A stretch of 36,576 nt of DNA from Parasitella parasitica. Lineage: Eukaryota; Mucoromycota; Mucoromycetes; Mucorales; Mucoraceae. The position numbers and the translations under genes are program-made. Shown here piece after piece: positions 8,363 through 20,083 of this stretch. Under the pieces are notes generated by a model, which worked only from the letters and a program-made list of their open reading frames with translations, was not told the origin of the DNA and ran no database searches. Each line of letters opens with the position of its first letter. Position 1 is the stretch's first letter. The stretch is taken from positions 305,797 through 342,372 of the forward strand of contig MU619244.1 in assembly GCA_025201805.1 (NCBI GenBank), written 5' to 3'.

Positions 8363-10737
8363 ATGGTCTTTTCCTATGTTGGGCAATTGCCAAAGAGATG
8401 GAGGCTGTTTATTCTTTCCTTATGTTTCATCTTAATATTGGGGCAAATGTGGATGTTGAGAGGCTCGTCTTCCAAATTACCCCTGGATGGGGAAGTCAAT
8501 TTATCTCCACAATCAGAAACGGCTGTATCAACGCCACCAGCGCCGCCAGCACCGCCAGCGCCAAAGCAGAATATCCTGTTGGGATTTGGCGGATTCTCGT
8601 CTAGATTGCCCCAGATGCAGCATGATTTTGGACCAGAACCATTAGCATACACTCAGCTGAGAGAAAGAAGAAGAGAGTCTGTCAAGAAATCATTTCTCCA
8701 TGGCTGGAGAGGCTACAGTAAGGCAACAAAAAAAAAAAAACGCAGGGCTAAACAGACTATTCATTCGTCTTAGGAAAATACGCTTTTGGACACGACGAGC
8801 TGAGGCCGTTGTCGAACAAGCCCAAAGATCCGTTCGGCGGATGGGGAGCAACCATGATTGATGCATTGAGCACCCTAGCGGTGATGGAACTACAGGACGA
8901 ATTCCTTGGAGTGATGCCCCATTTGCACCGGATCAACTTTAAAGTCGACGAGAACGTCAGCGTCTTTGAATCCACCATCCGTTACTTGGGCGGCTTCCTC
9001 AGCGCATATGAATTGACAGAGAGGAAACAAGACGTGTTGCTTCAAAAAGCGGAAAAACTAGCGCAGGAGCTGCTGCCTGCTTTTGATACGCCATCAGGGC
9101 TTCCGCACCATCTCTGGAACCCAGTACAGTAAGTTTTGTATTACCTGTGTGTGTGTGTGTGTGTGTGTGCGCCAGACGTAAATATTTATGCGTTCAAATG
9201 TTTTCTCCTGAAAGAAACAAGCCAAATAACCACGAAACCCTGATTGCGGAAGTAGGCACAGTGCAGCTTGAATTCATGATGTTGTCACAGCTTACAGGCA
9301 ACCCCATCTATGGCAAAAAGGTAGTGGTTTGTGTACTTGCCGAGCAACGATTTGTATTTACGTGGCATGAAATAGGCACAAGCAATCACTGATTTCTTGG
9401 AAAAAATGGGATATGAGCACGGCATTTACATCAAGGGGCTGTTTCCAACAACGATGGATACCCACAAAGGACGATTTAAAGATGGTATGTGTATGCTACA
9501 CTGTAAAACTCTCGACTAATCTGATTGCTGCTATACGGCATGCAGCTACGACAACGTTTGGAGCAATGGGAGACAGTGCGTTTGAGGTATGCATGTACAG
9601 TTTATGAGCAAGCAAGCGTGAAAACTGACTGCTGTTCTGTAGTATTTCTTGAAGCAGCACCTGCTAGTTGATGGCATCATTCCACAGTATGGACGAATGT
9701 GTAAGTATATAGGCCTTGGCTTGGCTTTGCAAGACCGATGCTAATATAGCTGTATGATAACAAATAGACACCCAATCCATCAGAAGCATGAAGCAGTACA
9801 TGCTCCGCCAAATCCCTGGATACGACATGTTGTTGTTGCCGCCTTTCAACACACAAACCGAGACTCACAAAAACACAATGGATCATTTAACCTGCTTTGT
9901 ACCTGGTATGCTAGCGATGGGTGCAAAGACCTTCAACGAGCCCGAAGACATGCAGATTGCAAAAGGCCTTTTGGAGACATGTGTGTTTATGTATCGTACA
10001 ACAAGGACGGGCTTAAGTCCAGAAAACTGGGTGGTGTCCAAAACAGAAGCGTACAATCCCTTGACGTTCAACAAGACCAAAGACGAGCTCACATCAATGA
10101 GAGACTGGTGGTACAATAGCGGACTGCAGAATCCCTTGATTAAGCAGCCATCAAACGAGTCATTCCCTTTAGCGCAAGAAACTAGAGACGCAGAAGAGGA
10201 GCAAATTATTGTCAAGGAAAACGACGAAAAACAGGAATATGCTGTTGACTATACGCTTGCGCCTGCGAGGGAAAGGCCCGAGTCGCTGTTTTTTGGGGAT
10301 AAAAGATACATTTTGCGGCCAGAAACAGTGGAAAGCCTATTTATACTCTACAGGATCACAGGGGATCAAAAATATCAGGTACCAAGTGTTTGTTAGAGTT
10401 GGTAATACGATGTTGACATCTAGCACTGTAGGAATATGGCTGGGAGATATATCAGGCCATTGAAAAGCACTGCAAAACAAAGAGTGCGTATGCTACCGTT
10501 CGCCATGTAGACAGAGCAACGGACGACATTGCGGACGGGGACGAGAACAACCAGGAGCCCGCGGAAGGGTTCAATCAGATCGACTCTATGGAGAGCTTCC
10601 TTTTTGCCGAAACGTTCAAATATCTGTATCTCTTGTTCAGCCCCCCAGAGATCATTTCTCTAGATAAGTTTATATTCAACACGGAAGCACATCCATTCAT
10701 TCGTCGACAATGGAATTGGGATAAAATCTTAAAGTAA
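8363..10737 (+). CDS. Class I alpha-1,2-mannosidase (GH47)
   Basis: Eight exons: 8363-8717, 8774-9128, 9215-9320, 9376-9484, 9546-9586, 9643-9700, 9768-10378, 10432-10737, totalling 646 residues. It is a type II membrane protein with a short cytosolic N-terminus and an anchor near residues 13-31, so it acts in the ER or Golgi lumen trimming alpha-1,2-mannose from N-glycans. GH47 signatures run in order: YAFGHDEL, GGWGATMIDALSTL, FESTIRYLGGFLSAYEL, EVGTVQLEFMMLSQLTG, FGAMGDSAFEYFLKQ, MDHLTCFVPGMLA, LRPETVESLFILYRITGD, MESFLFAETFKYLYLLFSP and the Ca-binding FNTEAHPF. The acidic catalytic residues in those blocks are retained. An acidic insert precedes LRPETVES. Introns are 53-86 nt; intron 2 holds a TG repeat. 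Whether it is the ER (Mns1-like) or a Golgi enzyme cannot be told from sequence alone. Confidence 0.95.
9146..9169. repeat. (TG)12 repeat inside GH47 intron 2
   Basis: Twelve TG units starting 17 nt after the donor of the 86-nt intron (9129-9214), the longest of the seven introns in this gene. Confidence 0.9.
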
Positions 10738-10990
10738 TTGTATAGTATTATTAAATTGGTTTTTTTCTGCATGTCTTTTGATAAAAATAGCACCAGATCA
10801 TATGAAGATAGTTACCCCCCCCTCCTATTTTTTTTTTTTATCAGTTTACTATTAAAAAAAAATATGCCGCCATTTTTTGTTTTATGTACGAATTATTATT
10901 GTCAATATGGTATTATCAGGAAATTAATATCCATTCGTTAAATATGGCTTTATGGATAGCAGAGTGAAAAGTAATTAAAGTCACTGAAAA
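10738..10990. other. Short convergent intergenic region
   Basis: 253 bp between the stops of the mannosidase and the acyl-CoA-synthetase homologue. Contains a C8 run (10815-10822) and T/A runs. The minus-strand side holds no continuation of the synthetase C-terminal subdomain. Confidence 0.6.
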
Positions 10991-12739
10991 TCATGATGAT
11001 TGTCCTGACGTGTCTAGCAATAATATGCTTCCATTAGGCAGCAGCTCACCTATCACACCTGTGGCATACCATCCATCAGACCGTTTAACATTCATCGTGG
11101 CTGGCACGTTGTTCCAGTAGCCTGCAAATACTGTATCGCCGCAAACGTAGATTTCGCCTCTTGGATTGGGCAGGTCCTCTGCCGTATAACCCTCCTTTTC
11201 GACATCAACCAACTTTGCGTGTATAGAAGCTAAAGGCGGACCAACTACTCGCTTGTCTAATGCATAGTCAAAGACGGACGTTGTCATCATGTTGGAGCTC
11301 GTCTCTGGACGACTAAATGTTTTGAGCACCTGAACACTGAGAACTGATCTGTAAAACGATCCAAGGTCTGATTTGGGCGTATCGTCATCGTCCAGGTACA
11401 GCATGCGGATGTTGGCGCCAAATAGATGCATTTTGATATCGCGAAACACAAGCATGTCGTAGATGCATTCGGAAACCAGCCTTCCCTGTTTATGGTACCT
11501 GTCTTTTCTGTCTAAAGCTCGTTTGAAAAGGAAAGAGTTGCCATATTTGTTGACTATCAGCTTCTGTACCTGCTTCAAAAATGGAGCACCACTGGGATTT
11601 ATACACGTAAAAAAATAAAAAAATAAAAATGAGCATTCATTGAAATAGTCTATTGCGTCTTTGTGTGGTAGTACCTTGCATATACGGTTGGCTTCAACTC
11701 TCTGATGGTTGCCAGTACCGACATGACATCCACATTATATTCGTTCAATAGCACCTTGTCCTCAAATACTATCGATCCTCCTGCAAAGCAAGTAGTTGCT
11801 TGGAGAACATACCCAAGCACATCGTCTATTTTGTGTTATTGAGATGTAAGAATCAAACACTTTTTTTTGAACTACCTATAGTATAACTGTGCATCAGCCT
11901 GTCTTTTGACGTAATCTTATGACTCATTTGTGTATGAAAAAGGTTGTTTGCTATTGTCGATTGAATAGTTTGTTCACAGGCCCAGTCAAAAAATGTGGTA
12001 CTTACATATAGCAGATACGAGGTTCTACACAACTAGACTTTAGAACAAGGCTTTTGGTTTACATGTGTAGAAATGCATTTTGCTTTACCTTGTGAGTTAG
12101 CACTGCGCCAAGTGATTTATCATCATCTTGGTCATTGGCATCTGTTATCTACATAAACACCTATAAGGTAATCTGATCATGTCATATGATTTTCGGTTGT
12201 ACTTACAATCTTCTGCGAATTGGTGTTGTAGTATATGCTTGCCATTGAGTTGGTTGCTATTTAATAAACGCTGTTACGAAATCAAACTCTGTAGTGTTAT
12301 GAGTTGTATATCCTTACAGATATCGAGGGATCTATCAACGAGGTTTTCGTTTCCTATAAGCTGCAATTGATTTAGGCAAGTTATACTGAACCCATAACTT
12401 TTCTCCAGCTCCGAGTAGTCTGCGTCTTGTTCCTCGTCGATGACTATAATATGCTTGACGGTACTCTCTTCCAGAAGGCACAAAATGTACTCTAAATGAG
12501 TTTCGTCGATCACTAAAGTTGTAAGCTTTGTGTTGCGGACCACATGCATGATATGTGATGATATGGCCTGAGCGGCAATGGGAATTGTCACCAGACCACC
12601 CCAATGGCAAGCTAGATCACAAAATAATTAGTTTCTCCCAACTATTGGGAATAAGCATGTTTTAGTTACCCATTTCAACCAAAAATGTGTCTATTAGGTA
12701 GATCCCCAACGAAAACAACATGCGACGTTAGAACTTGTT

Positions 12740-12786
<47 letters not shown>

Positions 12787-13368
12787 ATGCATACCTGGAG
12801 AGGTCGAAGCATATATTCCTACAAAGGAGGATTCCATTTCTGTAGATGGCTCCAATTCGGCTTTGTGGATCAGACCTGAATAAATAGACTGGATTTTCTC
12901 GAGAGATTTGTCTACGGATACACGTAAATCTACACATGCGGCGATTTCTAAAACTCTACAATATACACGTACCATAAGTGTGCTTTTTGGAAAAGGGGTA
13001 AAAGGTTAGCTTCGGTTTAACATTGGGCCTTTGAATATGTCATTTACCCAAGTAACGCCCTTTTTTGTTAATCCTCGAGCACCCAGAAATTTGTTGCTCT
13101 GATATTTGCTCAAGGCAGCTTGATAGAGTTCGCTCAACGTGTAGATAGGTCGATCTCCTTTTACAAGTTTTGGCGCCCCTTTTGGGTAGACTTTTGATTT
13201 GATGATTGCACTTTCCCCTGGAATTTTCTCGGTTGAAAATTCGCTTTGATTGTTCAGCACGGACGGGTGCACATCGGGATATTTTCCATTCTGAAGTATG
13301 ATCATTGATGCCGCGCCAAAGAGTGTCGTCAAAAGGAAATAACTTAAAGTACTTGATTCTATTGTCAT
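10991..13368 (-). CDS. Acyl-CoA synthetase (ANL) homologue lacking adenylation motifs and C-terminal subdomain
   Basis: Ten proposed minus-strand exons: 13368-13022, 12955-12795, 12690-12670, 12611-12318, 12256-12207, 12148-12089, 12024-12006, 11950-11876, 11825-11675, 11591-10991. They join in one frame to 592 residues (family about 650-700). The N-terminus has a hydrophobic anchor, then YPDVHPSVLNNQSE and PGESAI, typical of long-chain acyl-CoA synthetases. SFVGIYA, LVTIP, GAVLTHKN, CFAGGSI and LKPTVY also fit. Yet the ATP loop (normally YTSGTTGxPKG) reads YYNTNSQKI (283-291), GYGxTE reads FSRPET (about 485-490), the GGAP loop reads LDDDD (459-463), and TGD reads TGV (570-572). The protein stops where the A8 hinge would begin. 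This suggests a non-catalytic paralogue or a decaying gene. Joins at exons 1-2, 3, 5 and 7 are the least certain. Confidence 0.75.
12742..12782. repeat. T41 homopolymer inside an intron
   Basis: Forty-one consecutive T on the + strand (A on the transcribed sense strand), inside the 104-nt intron 12691-12794 of the synthetase homologue. Length is likely unstable and could be misread in sequencing. Confidence 0.9.
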
Positions 13369-15671
13369 GTTTATTTTGCTGGAAAAGAAGGGAAAAAAGA
13401 GAAAATCAATTCATGCAAAAAGCTGAGTCATTTAAACAATGGTGACATTGCACATTGTACCACATATATTTTCCATTGCTTTCCAAATTCACAAATTACT
13501 TGATTTAGACGTAATTCGTGTAATACAATAATATTCAGCTCCTTTCGACCATATATACAAGCGGCCTGAATGAGCATGTCGTAAATCTCAATCGCGTTGA
13601 ACTCAAAGTTTATTTGAGCCCATATATTCTTCTGCTTTACACTAAGCTGCTGCTCTACAACGCTGGGGTTTTTATCTAAGAAAACCAGCCGATTGAATCA
13701 TCAGATGAGCAATACTATTATACCCTCTGCGACTACAGATTAAATTCAGGCACCAGTTTTCCGCCATTTTGTTGCTATCATATGATACTTGCTTGATATC
13801 ACTGAATTGAAACAGTCCAGCTATTCGTTTTTATTGATGTATATGTATGAGTTTACTCCAACAAAGTTCACTAGCATGTTAGGATTGTGTAAATTTCAAG
13901 TTACTAAAACAGACAGTTTAATTACATCGAATAATTGCAACGATTGCAATGTTGGCAGTACAGTTTGGCCGTTTAATTTGACGTGCTATTAACTTTGCGT
14001 CACATGCTCGAGTAAGCAGACGTTTTCCTAATGTTTTTGTCGATAATGGGGTCTATTACTTGTAAGGATGACATTGATTCTTTATGAAAGCAAAGGCCCG
14101 AATTGAGGGTAATATGATTCGTAGAAACTGTTTTGACTGATCGTTCCCCACAACAAATGATTAATGCAGGTGCTTTCGGGATCAAATGCAACAATCTATC
14201 CCCAGCAATATGCCACGCTGCGATTTAGAATCGTCTATGCAATGTAATGTTCTATGCGTCATAAATAGCTTATATGTATACAAGAATGATGTCAATAATG
14301 GTTCATTGTTGGTCAAGCTCAAACGGTTTTATTCAGTTACATAAATCATCAATATATGTAGCTTGTCTAGTACAACATCTACAATGCATTGTGGAAGTTG
14401 TATTGATGACTATTGGTAGGTCTACATGCTATTGACTCAAGGAAATTTATGTCTTTACAGAATAGTATTAAAAAAAAGACCAATAGCTATTACAACATTT
14501 CGACACAATCCTACATTTACTATGAAATTCTTTTTCTTGAAACTATTTGGGCTGCACTGGCCGTCTTTAAGTAATACGATGGCTGATTCTCAACATAATA
14601 AATCAACTGTTTATAGAATTCAAGTCTGGCCAGAAGCTGCGTTCTGCTCATTTATGCCACCTCATCCTAATTATATGCTATTAATGATGGCCGGTTGAAC
14701 CAGTATTTTGATTAAGTAGGAGATAACGTGGGCGCGACAAAGAACAACGGTATGCTTTTCTGTACCAATGCGGTCATTGGCGGGCAAGCTTTTCCGGATG
14801 GGTTCATCAGGGCTGCGCATTATTTGAATACAATAGCTTGGCTCTTTCTCGCACTGCATCTGTGCCCCCTGTTTAGCTTTGGTATAAAGTTTCGTCGACT
14901 AAATCAACAGCGCTGAATAGGTTTTTCTGAACAACAATATTCCAGTCTTTGCAAAAAAGCTGAATCTGAAGTAGGTATTTTTTGAAACCGTTTTTATCAG
15001 TAAGTATCTTTTGCATATCGTCTAAAAGATTAACAAGAGCTATGGCTATTATTTTTCATTTTGGGATGACTTGGTCAACACCTATTCCGAAAAAGTGTAG
15101 GCATACACAACCACAACAGGAATATGTGATTGCCAAATTCTATAATTTTTGGATGTGGTTGCATATTAAGGTTTAAAGTAAGCATTTAGAAGAATTATAT
15201 TTCACAAACCACTAATGCTGTGGTGGTTTCAGGTACAACAAAAAAAAAGCCTATAATTAAACTGAGTTTTGAGGTCGAGATCGTCGGTCTTGTGAGCGAA
15301 AATCTACCCTACAACTGCTTAAAAGATGTAAATGTATTAGATTCACCTATTAAAAGTTTCCTTGCAACAGGCAGAAAATGATAGCAATCTTTTCAGAATG
15401 AATTTACTTACTAGTTTATAGTGTAAATCAAAGTAAAACCTTTTGTATGCCAACTATTTCACTATTTAAGATGAGCGTCAATTTCTCATCTTCTGATTCG
15501 CGGGTAGCATTGTTGAAGGCTCTTTTGTGTGTTGTGCCTTCCGCCATCTTGGCCAATGTTTTTTCTTCATTGACTCTGCCCAAAGAATTTTTATAGATTA
15601 AGATTACACAAAAGTTTCTGCACCTTTATCTCCTTTTCCTTCTTACCACACATTGATAACTATTAGGAGAA
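13369..15671. other. 2.3 kb without intact gene; decayed minus-strand coding sequence suspected
   Basis: No ORF over 90 codons. On the minus strand several protein-like runs in changing frames follow one another: NSLGRVNEEKTLAKMAEG near 15540-15600, NLLDDMQKILTDKNGFKKYL near 14980-15040, CEKEPSYCIQIMRSPDEP near 14805-14855, and QLLARLEFYKQLIYYVENQP near 14580-14640. Stops and frame changes separate them. The family is not recognised. Both ends also serve as promoters of the flanking divergent genes (ATG 13368 on minus, ATG 15672 on plus, with TTTTTATAG near 15588). Confidence 0.4.
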
Positions 15672-17075
15672 ATGCCTGTCGTTGTTCCTTTTTTCTCTGG
15701 AGCAAAGCAGCTTACAATTGATTTCGCAGAATCGGTTGTCATTCTGCGGGGAGCGCCTGATGATAAGATCACCCATGTTCTTCAAGGGGAGGTAAACATT
15801 GTTTTGACTAGACCAATGCTAGTTTCAAGAGTTGCTGTTAAATTTGTTGGCAAATCATACAGCCTGTGGCCTGAAGGTATGTGCATGCAAGAGCATTCGG
15901 TGTTCAGTAAGACTAATTCTGATATATAATTATATGTAGGTATTGGTGCCAGAAAAACCAAATTGTACCATGAAAAGACCATTCATGAACAAAATATTAT
16001 TTTGCAATCATTTCTCGAGAGCCCCAAGCATGAAGGTGTACTAGAGGCTGGTGTCCATCGCTGGCCGTTCCAATTTCTACTCTCGAATCAACTAATTGAG
16101 ACTATCGAAGACGACATGGCCAAAGTGTATTATTATCTGTCAGCCTCTGTGCATCGTGTTGGCATGGGCGCTACTAAACTACGTTGCCGACGAGATGTCC
16201 TTTTACTTCGCACGCCTAACTGGTCTGACAATGCTCTCACTGCCAATTCGCTGCCTACCACTTCTATTCAGTCAGAACGCCAACTGGATGTCTGCGATGC
16301 ATCTATTTGCATAGAAAAATCAAATGTATCATCTGGAACACAGTTCCCTATTTCAATTTCTTTGTCGCCTAATCGAAAGCATGTCTTTATAGAGGCTATT
16401 TCTGTCATACTGACTGAAAAGAGAGTATATCGACTTCCAGAGTTCCAAGCCCGTCGAGTAGAGTTACACGATTTCAAGGTGACACTGGCCAGTGTCGCTA
16501 GCTGCGTTGATCCAGCTCTCACATCCGCACAAGGTTTGATCCCTGAGCTTTCATTGAAAGAAATGCGCCGTGCTCTAGGGGTAAAGAATGCCCATATTCC
16601 ACTAGACGAGGGGCCGTTCCAACATCGCCTTGTATTTACCTTGCCAAACTGCGTACATTTGAATCATACATCTACTTTTTCCGAAATCAGTATTCGCCAC
16701 ACGCTCAAAATTCACATTGAAGTAGCTGCAGACACTGATGATGGAGGACATACTCGAACCCACATACGTCTTGAAACTCCCATCACTATCTTGGACTGCC
16801 GTCTCAAGGAAGATTACAATACCTTACCCACGTACGAAGAAGCCCTCTTACATGATTCTGTCGTTGACGAGAACGACATGTCAGAATCGAGCACAAAGCC
16901 TACGGGCTTCTTTATGTGTCCGTGTTATTTGGAATATAAAAAGAAGAGAAAGTGCAGTGGGAAGGATTGGATGAAAATCCGAGATGGACAGCACAACAGA
17001 CCTGACGTTATTCATAGACAAGATTCAGAAGAGCTGCCACCTGCTTACAACGCTATAGACCCAAAACTCCTTTAA
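15672..17075 (+). CDS. Alpha-arrestin-like protein with PPxY motif
   Basis: Two exons, 15672-15876 and 15940-17075, with a 63-nt intron (join WPEG-IGARKTK). Product is 446 residues. The N-terminal arrestin fold is marked by VNIVLTRPMLVSRVAVKFVG, by VLEAGVHRWPFQFLL (the conserved L..G.H.WPF.F.LP strand) and by ASVHRVGMG. An arrestin-C domain follows from about residue 185. The tail has LPTYEEA and LPPAYNAI; PPAY is a PPxY ligand for WW domains of Nedd4/Rsp5 ubiquitin ligases, so the protein probably recruits the ligase to plasma-membrane cargo. Between them sits a Cys/Lys cluster (FMCPCYLEYKKKRKC) that could be palmitoylated or touch membrane. The start is the first ATG after a TATA-like element near 15588. 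Confidence 0.88.
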
Positions 17076-18137
17076 AATACGTGTACTATTCATAAGAACA
17101 TAATTATCATCATTTGCATTCTCCTTTTTCCCTCGTATTACTTTATTATCATACTCTTTAATTTAGAAAACTAACACAACTTTGCGTTGCGAGTATTCAG
17201 CTCCGTTGTTTTCAGCATCAAATATAAACATATATATTTAGATACTTGTTTTTTTTTTAATAAACCTCGAATACTCGATGTTTAAATCGATTCCATATCA
17301 TCTGTATAACGACATTTTCGTGCGTTGCAATACTGTAACATCCCAACTTGGACCGTCTGAAATATATTCTGGAAACCCACAAGTATATAATACCTAGAAA
17401 TGTACCCTTCTTAAACGATAAACGATTCAACTGCTCAGAACTACACTATAATGGTTTCTCAGAACTTACCGTTATCTACCTGATGCATTTCTACCAAAAA
17501 AAGGGCAATGGAAAACTATTTGATACGGCTCAGGGCATTTGAATTAGTTATGTAATTTAGACCATAAAAGTCGGGAAAAGCAAGCTCATAAGAGCATCTG
17601 GCGCATATGAGTACATTTGATGTGGGCAGTATAAGAAGCAATCATGCTCTACATTTCTTAACTGTCGTTACTAATGTAACTGCTTTTATTTTTCGAATAT
17701 CTTTAGTTTGTTAACTGTCGTGTAAACTATTAGAGCAGATAATATGGATGGATAGCCTTATTTAGTAATATCCAATCCGGATAGATGCAGAAGCCATTCA
17801 ACTTTAATCTAATGAATTCCTTTACAGTGTACTTTTATTCTTTTGACAACCAAAAACATCAGCTCATAATTCATAAACTAGAGCATTACTAGACTCAGGA
17901 GAAGCAATACTTTTGACTTGGCTCGTTCAAATTTAGTAACAAATCCTATTTATTTATTTAAATAAACTTGTTTAAAAAGAGAAGCGAGGGGGGAAATAAG
18001 CAGGTATAAAAAAAACAAAACAAAAAAAGAGATTATAGAATCAAAAATATGTTGGAGACGAGATTCTGTACAAAAAAGATGGAGGAAAATCTATATAAAG
18101 GGATGCTTTTTTTGTTTCTTATTTTCGATCTTTTGTA
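17076..18137. other. Convergent intergenic region
   Basis: About 1.06 kb between two stops. AATAAA at 17259-17264 is a candidate poly(A) signal for the arrestin gene, and TTTATT near 17950-17960 (AATAAA on minus) for UAP1. A 64-codon frame at 17348-17542 has no family signals. Nothing else seen. Confidence 0.6.
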
Positions 18138-19877
18138 TTAGAGAGCTAAACGGATTAAATCCTCCTTAGTTTTGATTATGGCAGGTGTTTTGATAGTCTT
18201 TCCCTTGACGATTTCAGAGAGACCTTCGCCAGAGTAAGAGACTAATGGTGACAGCTCGAACTGAAGCTTTTCGAAATCACCATCGTGCTCTACCTTACCA
18301 CCAGCAGCTTCAATAAAGCGCACGTGTTGTGCTACAATATCCCTTCTTGACGTTTCGGGACAGTCAACACCTGTTCCAGGGGCATTTTTAAGGGGTGAAA
18401 ATTCGTCCAGACGATCGACTTCGAGAACCGAGAAGGACTGGGCGAAAGGGAACACATCGAAAACAAAGCACTCGAGCTTCATACCAGAGTTTGATTTAGG
18501 CTCTACAAGTTCTCCATTGTCATTGATGTATTTGATCTTCTTTTTGGCAATGTGGTATTCAAGTTTGGAGGCAAAAGAGGGCACACGCTCCAAGAATTCG
18601 GTAGAGAAAAAGTGGTTAGCAATGTTGGCAGCGCGGAATGCAAGGGAGCCGTCATCTTGAAGCTGCTCAGAGAGCTCTTTAGAGATCTCAGAATACTCAA
18701 CAACACCGTACTTGCCATTGCGAAGACAGACAACACCGACGGGCTCTTCAGGGGCAGCTTTGCGAACTACCTTGACACCACAGTCAGTCTTCTTCGAGAT
18801 AGAGTAGCCGATGAATACGGGATCGGCGACACGGGCAAGACAGTTATCGACACAGTAACAGTGAGAATAAAGAATACCGCGCTCTTTTAAGGAATCAATG
18901 ACGCCTTTGTTTTGGACGGCGGCATAGATACCGCCATTGCCATCAGGAGCGACAGCAACCTTTTGGAAACAAAAATTAGCTTGATTAAAGCTGCGCTTCT
19001 AAAATTTGCGAAATCCGTACCTTATGCTTTTGCTCCAGCATGATCTTACCGTCCATGGTTAAACAAGGAAGTGTGCCTATGTGGTATCGAAAATTTTATT
19101 TTTAGTTGATGTGGTCAACAAACAAACAAGTAGGTTCCAGTCAAATATTTATACTCTGCTCGGCGTAGCATAGCACTAAAATTTTCCTTATTTTCCCTTC
19201 CCTGCTCCTGCTCCTGCGCTGCCCCTCCCCCTGATTTTCATTCTAAAGATGGGCTTACCTTGCTCGAAAAAGATGACATTTTCCTTGTTGAGGCCGAAAT
19301 AGCTGTTTGCTTCAAAAAAGTCCATAGTGGGGCCGTTGGTAGGGCCAGAAGTCATAATATACCAAGGAATGATGCACTTGCTGGCCTGGCCATCTTGACT
19401 GTACTGACGCGCAATGTTTTGGAGACGCAGGATGCGTTCAGCCTGAAGTTGGAAAAGAGGCTTTTGGGAAGGCAGATTGATATCGTAGCAGCCCTTGGGG
19501 GCTGATGAGCCCAAGCGGGAGCCCTGACCACCGGCCATGAGGATGACAGCGACTTCACCTTGGGCAATGTGAGTGAGACCGATGGTTTCCCATTCCTTGA
19601 GCTGCTCTGCGTCAGTATTGAGAACAGAGGCAAACACAGCTTCAGGCAAAGGCTCGACAGTAGCGTCCTTGTTGGCAGCAACAGCCTCAGCGCCCTCAAC
19701 AGCCTTCTTGCAGATTTGATTCAGGCGCTCGACATCAAGCTCGTTGAGTTGATGTACCAGTTGAGCCTGCTGCTCGCTGTCCAATTCATGAAAGAAACGA
19801 AGGACGTGGCCTTGGCCACCTGCTTCATAGCGCTCCTTCAGAGCTTGAAATTCGGGCAAATGAGACGAGATGGTCAT
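18138..19877 (-). CDS. UAP1: UDP-N-acetylglucosamine pyrophosphorylase
   Basis: Three minus-strand exons: 19877-19259, 19076-19021 and 18959-18138, joining to 498 residues, the usual family length. The cytosolic enzyme makes UDP-GlcNAc from UTP and GlcNAc-1-phosphate, the precursor for chitin, GPI anchors and N-glycans. The nucleotide-binding loop LMAGGQGSRLGSSAPKGCYD lies at 113-132, followed by PLFQLQAERI, MTSGPTN, FFEANSYFGL, and the exon join FFEQG-TLPCLTMDGKI. VAVAPDGNGGIYAAV and SGMKLECFVFD complete the family pattern. ATG at 19877 is chosen over the in-frame ATG at 19922 because the upstream piece is a Leu/Lys leader and a TATAAATA lies at 19955-19962. Intron 1 is 182 nt, far longer than intron 2 (61 nt), and G-rich on the sense strand. 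Confidence 0.96.
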
Positions 19878-19954
19878 TTTAAACTGATTTTTTGTTTTTT
19901 TTGTGAGAAGAAGAAGAAGCAAGAAGAGGAAGTTTACAAGAAATCATGTTGCCC

Positions 19955-19962
19955 TATTTATA
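19955..19962 (-). promoter_or_regulatory. TATA box of UAP1
   Basis: TATAAATA on the minus strand, 78-85 bp upstream of the UAP1 ATG at 19877. The region between UAP1 and the subtilase stop (19878-20083) holds nothing else. Confidence 0.55.
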
Positions 19963-20083
19963 ACACGTCCGTCTCCACAGCGGGGTTGGGTTGCGCAAAA
20001 CGATTAGATATACAAATGTGAAATGGGCAAAAATAGATTTGGTACGACAGACAATAATACAGAGATGTTCCGCGGTTTATAAT

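Noticed and set aside
9754-10215. Alternative frames within the mannosidase (9754-10119 on + and 9883-10215 on -)
   Set aside because: They are shadows of exon 7, which carries the GH47 motifs.
12954-12982. A 10-nt micro-exon (12973-12982) joined over a 19-nt intron in the synthetase homologue
   Set aside because: A 19-nt intron is too short to splice. The 66-nt intron 12956-13021 keeps the family alignment length.
19878-19922. Upstream UAP1 start at 19922 (MLLLLLTKKTKNQFK extension)
   Set aside because: The TATAAATA at 19955-19962 puts transcription start near or inside this stretch, and the family normally starts close to the 19877 ATG.
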